Below, one piece after another: positions 5,664-6,728 of a stretch of 6,728 nt of DNA. Origin of the DNA: Lachnospiraceae bacterium UBA1258 (GTDB lineage: Bacteria > Bacillota > Clostridia > Lachnospirales > Lachnospiraceae); the NCBI GenBank assembly GCA_002308235.1, contig DBVS01000079.1:2498-9225 (forward strand). Direction: 5' to 3'. Both the position numbers and the translations under genes were made by a program. The notes beneath the pieces are model-generated. The model ran no database searches. It worked only from the letters and a program-made list of their open reading frames with translations, and was not told the DNA's origin. The stretch's first letter is position 1. Each line of letters opens with the position of its first letter.

Positions 5664-6728
5664 TTATATTTTTTCGATTATCGTGTCGTAAGGCTCGATG
5701 GTATAGGTCTTTACGCCCTTGGCGGTATTGACCTTCGTGCTCTGAACCGTATCCGAGTTGTTGATCACCACGATTGTATCACTTCCGGGATAGAAAGCGC
5801 ACTCGCAATTGTAATTGTCGGTGATGTAAAGTTTTTCTTTGTCCCCTGCAATTTCAAGGATCAGGTCAAGAAGCATGCGCTTAGAAACATCGCTTACCTC
5901 GAAGCCTGCCATATAGATTCCACGACCCTTGCCGAAAGGATGGGTGGTAATAACGGGCTTTCCGTTTTCTTCTTTCAACACGCGGGTCGACTCGTCGGTA
6001 AGGTAGATAAAGTTCTTCTCAGGAACTTTAAGCTCTGCGGGTACCCAGGATTCTTCGGCCTTTTCAAGGCTAAAGTGTCCGTGACATACTCTGTCTCCGA
6101 GGTCCATATCAACACCGAGAACGTGGGACATGGTAAAGAAGGTGTCAAAGCCTGCTGCCGCGGAGGGCTCATTGACTCCGAGGAATACGCCGCCTTTTGA
6201 AACCCACTCGGTAAGTGCGGTAAGGACCTTTTCATCGGCCCAGGCGTCACCGCCGCTCCATGCGCTTCCGGCACGACCTGCGTTGATTACCAGATCTGCA
6301 TCCTTAAGGGCTCCGTTCTTTACATCTTCAAAATTAATGTATTTAACATCCACGGGAAGGCCCGAAAGTGCCTCGTTTATGTGGATGAGTTCATGCATAT
6401 AAGTTTCATGGAAATGTCCCGAAAGAGTCCAGGAACGAAGCTTGCCCCAGTAGGTAAGAACAGCAACCTTTACGGGAACCTCATAGGGCTTTCCTGCGCT
6501 GTGAAGGTCTCTTACAGTGCGGAATTCATCGGAAATCTTCTCGATGTAATCCACGAAATCCGGGAAGCCTTCAACAAGGTGAAGGTATCCGCCAAGACCG
6601 ATTCTGTCTATCTTTGCACGAAGAAGGGCACGTCTTATGCTTATCCAGTATTTCTTTGCGTCCAGGGTGGGATTACCGCCCTCCATGAATGTAGGAGCTC
6701 CACCGAGTCCCACAGGGAAAAGATAAGG
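5664..6728 (-). CDS. GH112 beta-galactoside phosphorylase, C-terminal half; probably galactosyl-rhamnose phosphorylase (runs off the right edge)
   Basis: GH112 enzymes cleave a beta-galactoside with phosphate to give alpha-galactose 1-phosphate and the free sugar. Known members act on lacto-N-biose/galacto-N-biose or on beta-D-galactosyl-1,4-L-rhamnose. The 354 residues present begin with the end of the catalytic barrel (1-75 of this fragment, with the EGGNP motif at 16-20, I-RR-A-L-L-R-A at 31-38 and LVEGFPDFVDYI at 51-62). Residues about 86-230 are the alpha/beta domain with a glutaminase-like fold (V-A-V-L-T-Y-W-G at 88-95; INAGRAGSAWSGGD at 148-161). The C-terminal beta domain runs from about 255. 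No stop or credible start occurs before the edge, and full-length enzymes have roughly 720-750 residues, so about the N-terminal half, including the catalytic Asp and the residues that separate the two specificities, is missing. The rhaM neighbour favours the rhamnose type. Cytoplasmic; no signal sequence can be judged. Confidence 0.88.
   Translation of the reverse strand, partial: PYLFPVGLGGAPTFMEGGNPTLDAKKYWISIRRALLRAKIDRIGLGGYLHLVEGFPDFVDYIEKISDEFRTVRDLHSAGKPYEVPVKVAVLTYWGKLRSWTLSGHFHETYMHELIHINEALSGLPVDVKYINFEDVKNGALKDADLVINAGRAGSAWSGGDAWADEKVLTALTEWVSKGGVFLGVNEPSAAAGFDTFFTMSHVLGVDMDLGDRVCHGHFSLEKAEESWVPAELKVPEKNFIYLTDESTRVLKEENGKPVITTHPFGKGRGIYMAGFEVSDVSKRMLLDLILEIAGDKEKLYITDNYNCECAFYPGSDTIVVINNSDTVQSTKVNTAKGVKTYTIEPYDTIIEKI

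Noticed and set aside
1..6728. CRISPR array, tRNA or rRNA genes, insertion sequence ends
   Set aside because: No regularly spaced repeats, RNA gene signatures, transposase or terminal inverted repeats were seen on either strand.

Overview
The window looks like a chromosomal carbohydrate-use region of a Firmicute, most likely a gut or rumen Clostridia of the Lachnospiraceae type. Reasons: strong GGAGG-type ribosome binding sites at almost every gene, sigma-A-like promoters, an AraC regulator next to small sugar-enzyme operons, a PadR plus DUF2812-like pair, and a GH112 phosphorylase. This placement is inference from gene content, not from a marker gene.

Layout. (1) Bases 1-2635, minus strand: three consecutive Gfo/Idh/MocA-family NAD(P)-dependent oxidoreductases, transcribed in the order 2635-1553, 1540-377, 362-1 (the last runs off the left edge), with gaps of only 12 and 14 bases. 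(2) Bases 2636-2950: a divergent control region with a candidate promoter in each direction and three copies of a short, partly palindromic element (consensus TTTTRCRCAAA). (3) Bases 2951-3820, plus strand: an AraC-family regulator with an N-terminal cupin. (4) Bases 3854-5258, plus strand: a PadR regulator, a DUF2812-like membrane protein and a small membrane-anchored protein. They follow a near-consensus promoter built over a 17-base tandem repeat and a perfect 14-base palindrome. (5) Bases 5273-5301: a strong hairpin terminator that probably serves both converging operons. (6) Bases 5320-6728, minus strand: L-rhamnose mutarotase (rhaM) downstream of the C-terminal half of a GH112 beta-galactoside phosphorylase, which runs off the right edge.

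How they may work together. The GH112-rhaM pair suggests phosphorolysis of beta-D-galactosyl-1,4-L-rhamnose to galactose 1-phosphate and L-rhamnose, with RhaM interconverting the rhamnose anomers. The substrate is probably a plant pectin (rhamnogalacturonan) or glycoconjugate fragment. The three oxidoreductases under a divergent AraC regulator look like a separate inducible pathway that oxidises or reduces a sugar, inositol or keto-glycoside; the substrate cannot be read from the sequence. The PadR operon looks like an autoregulated envelope or stress unit with no evident link to sugar use.
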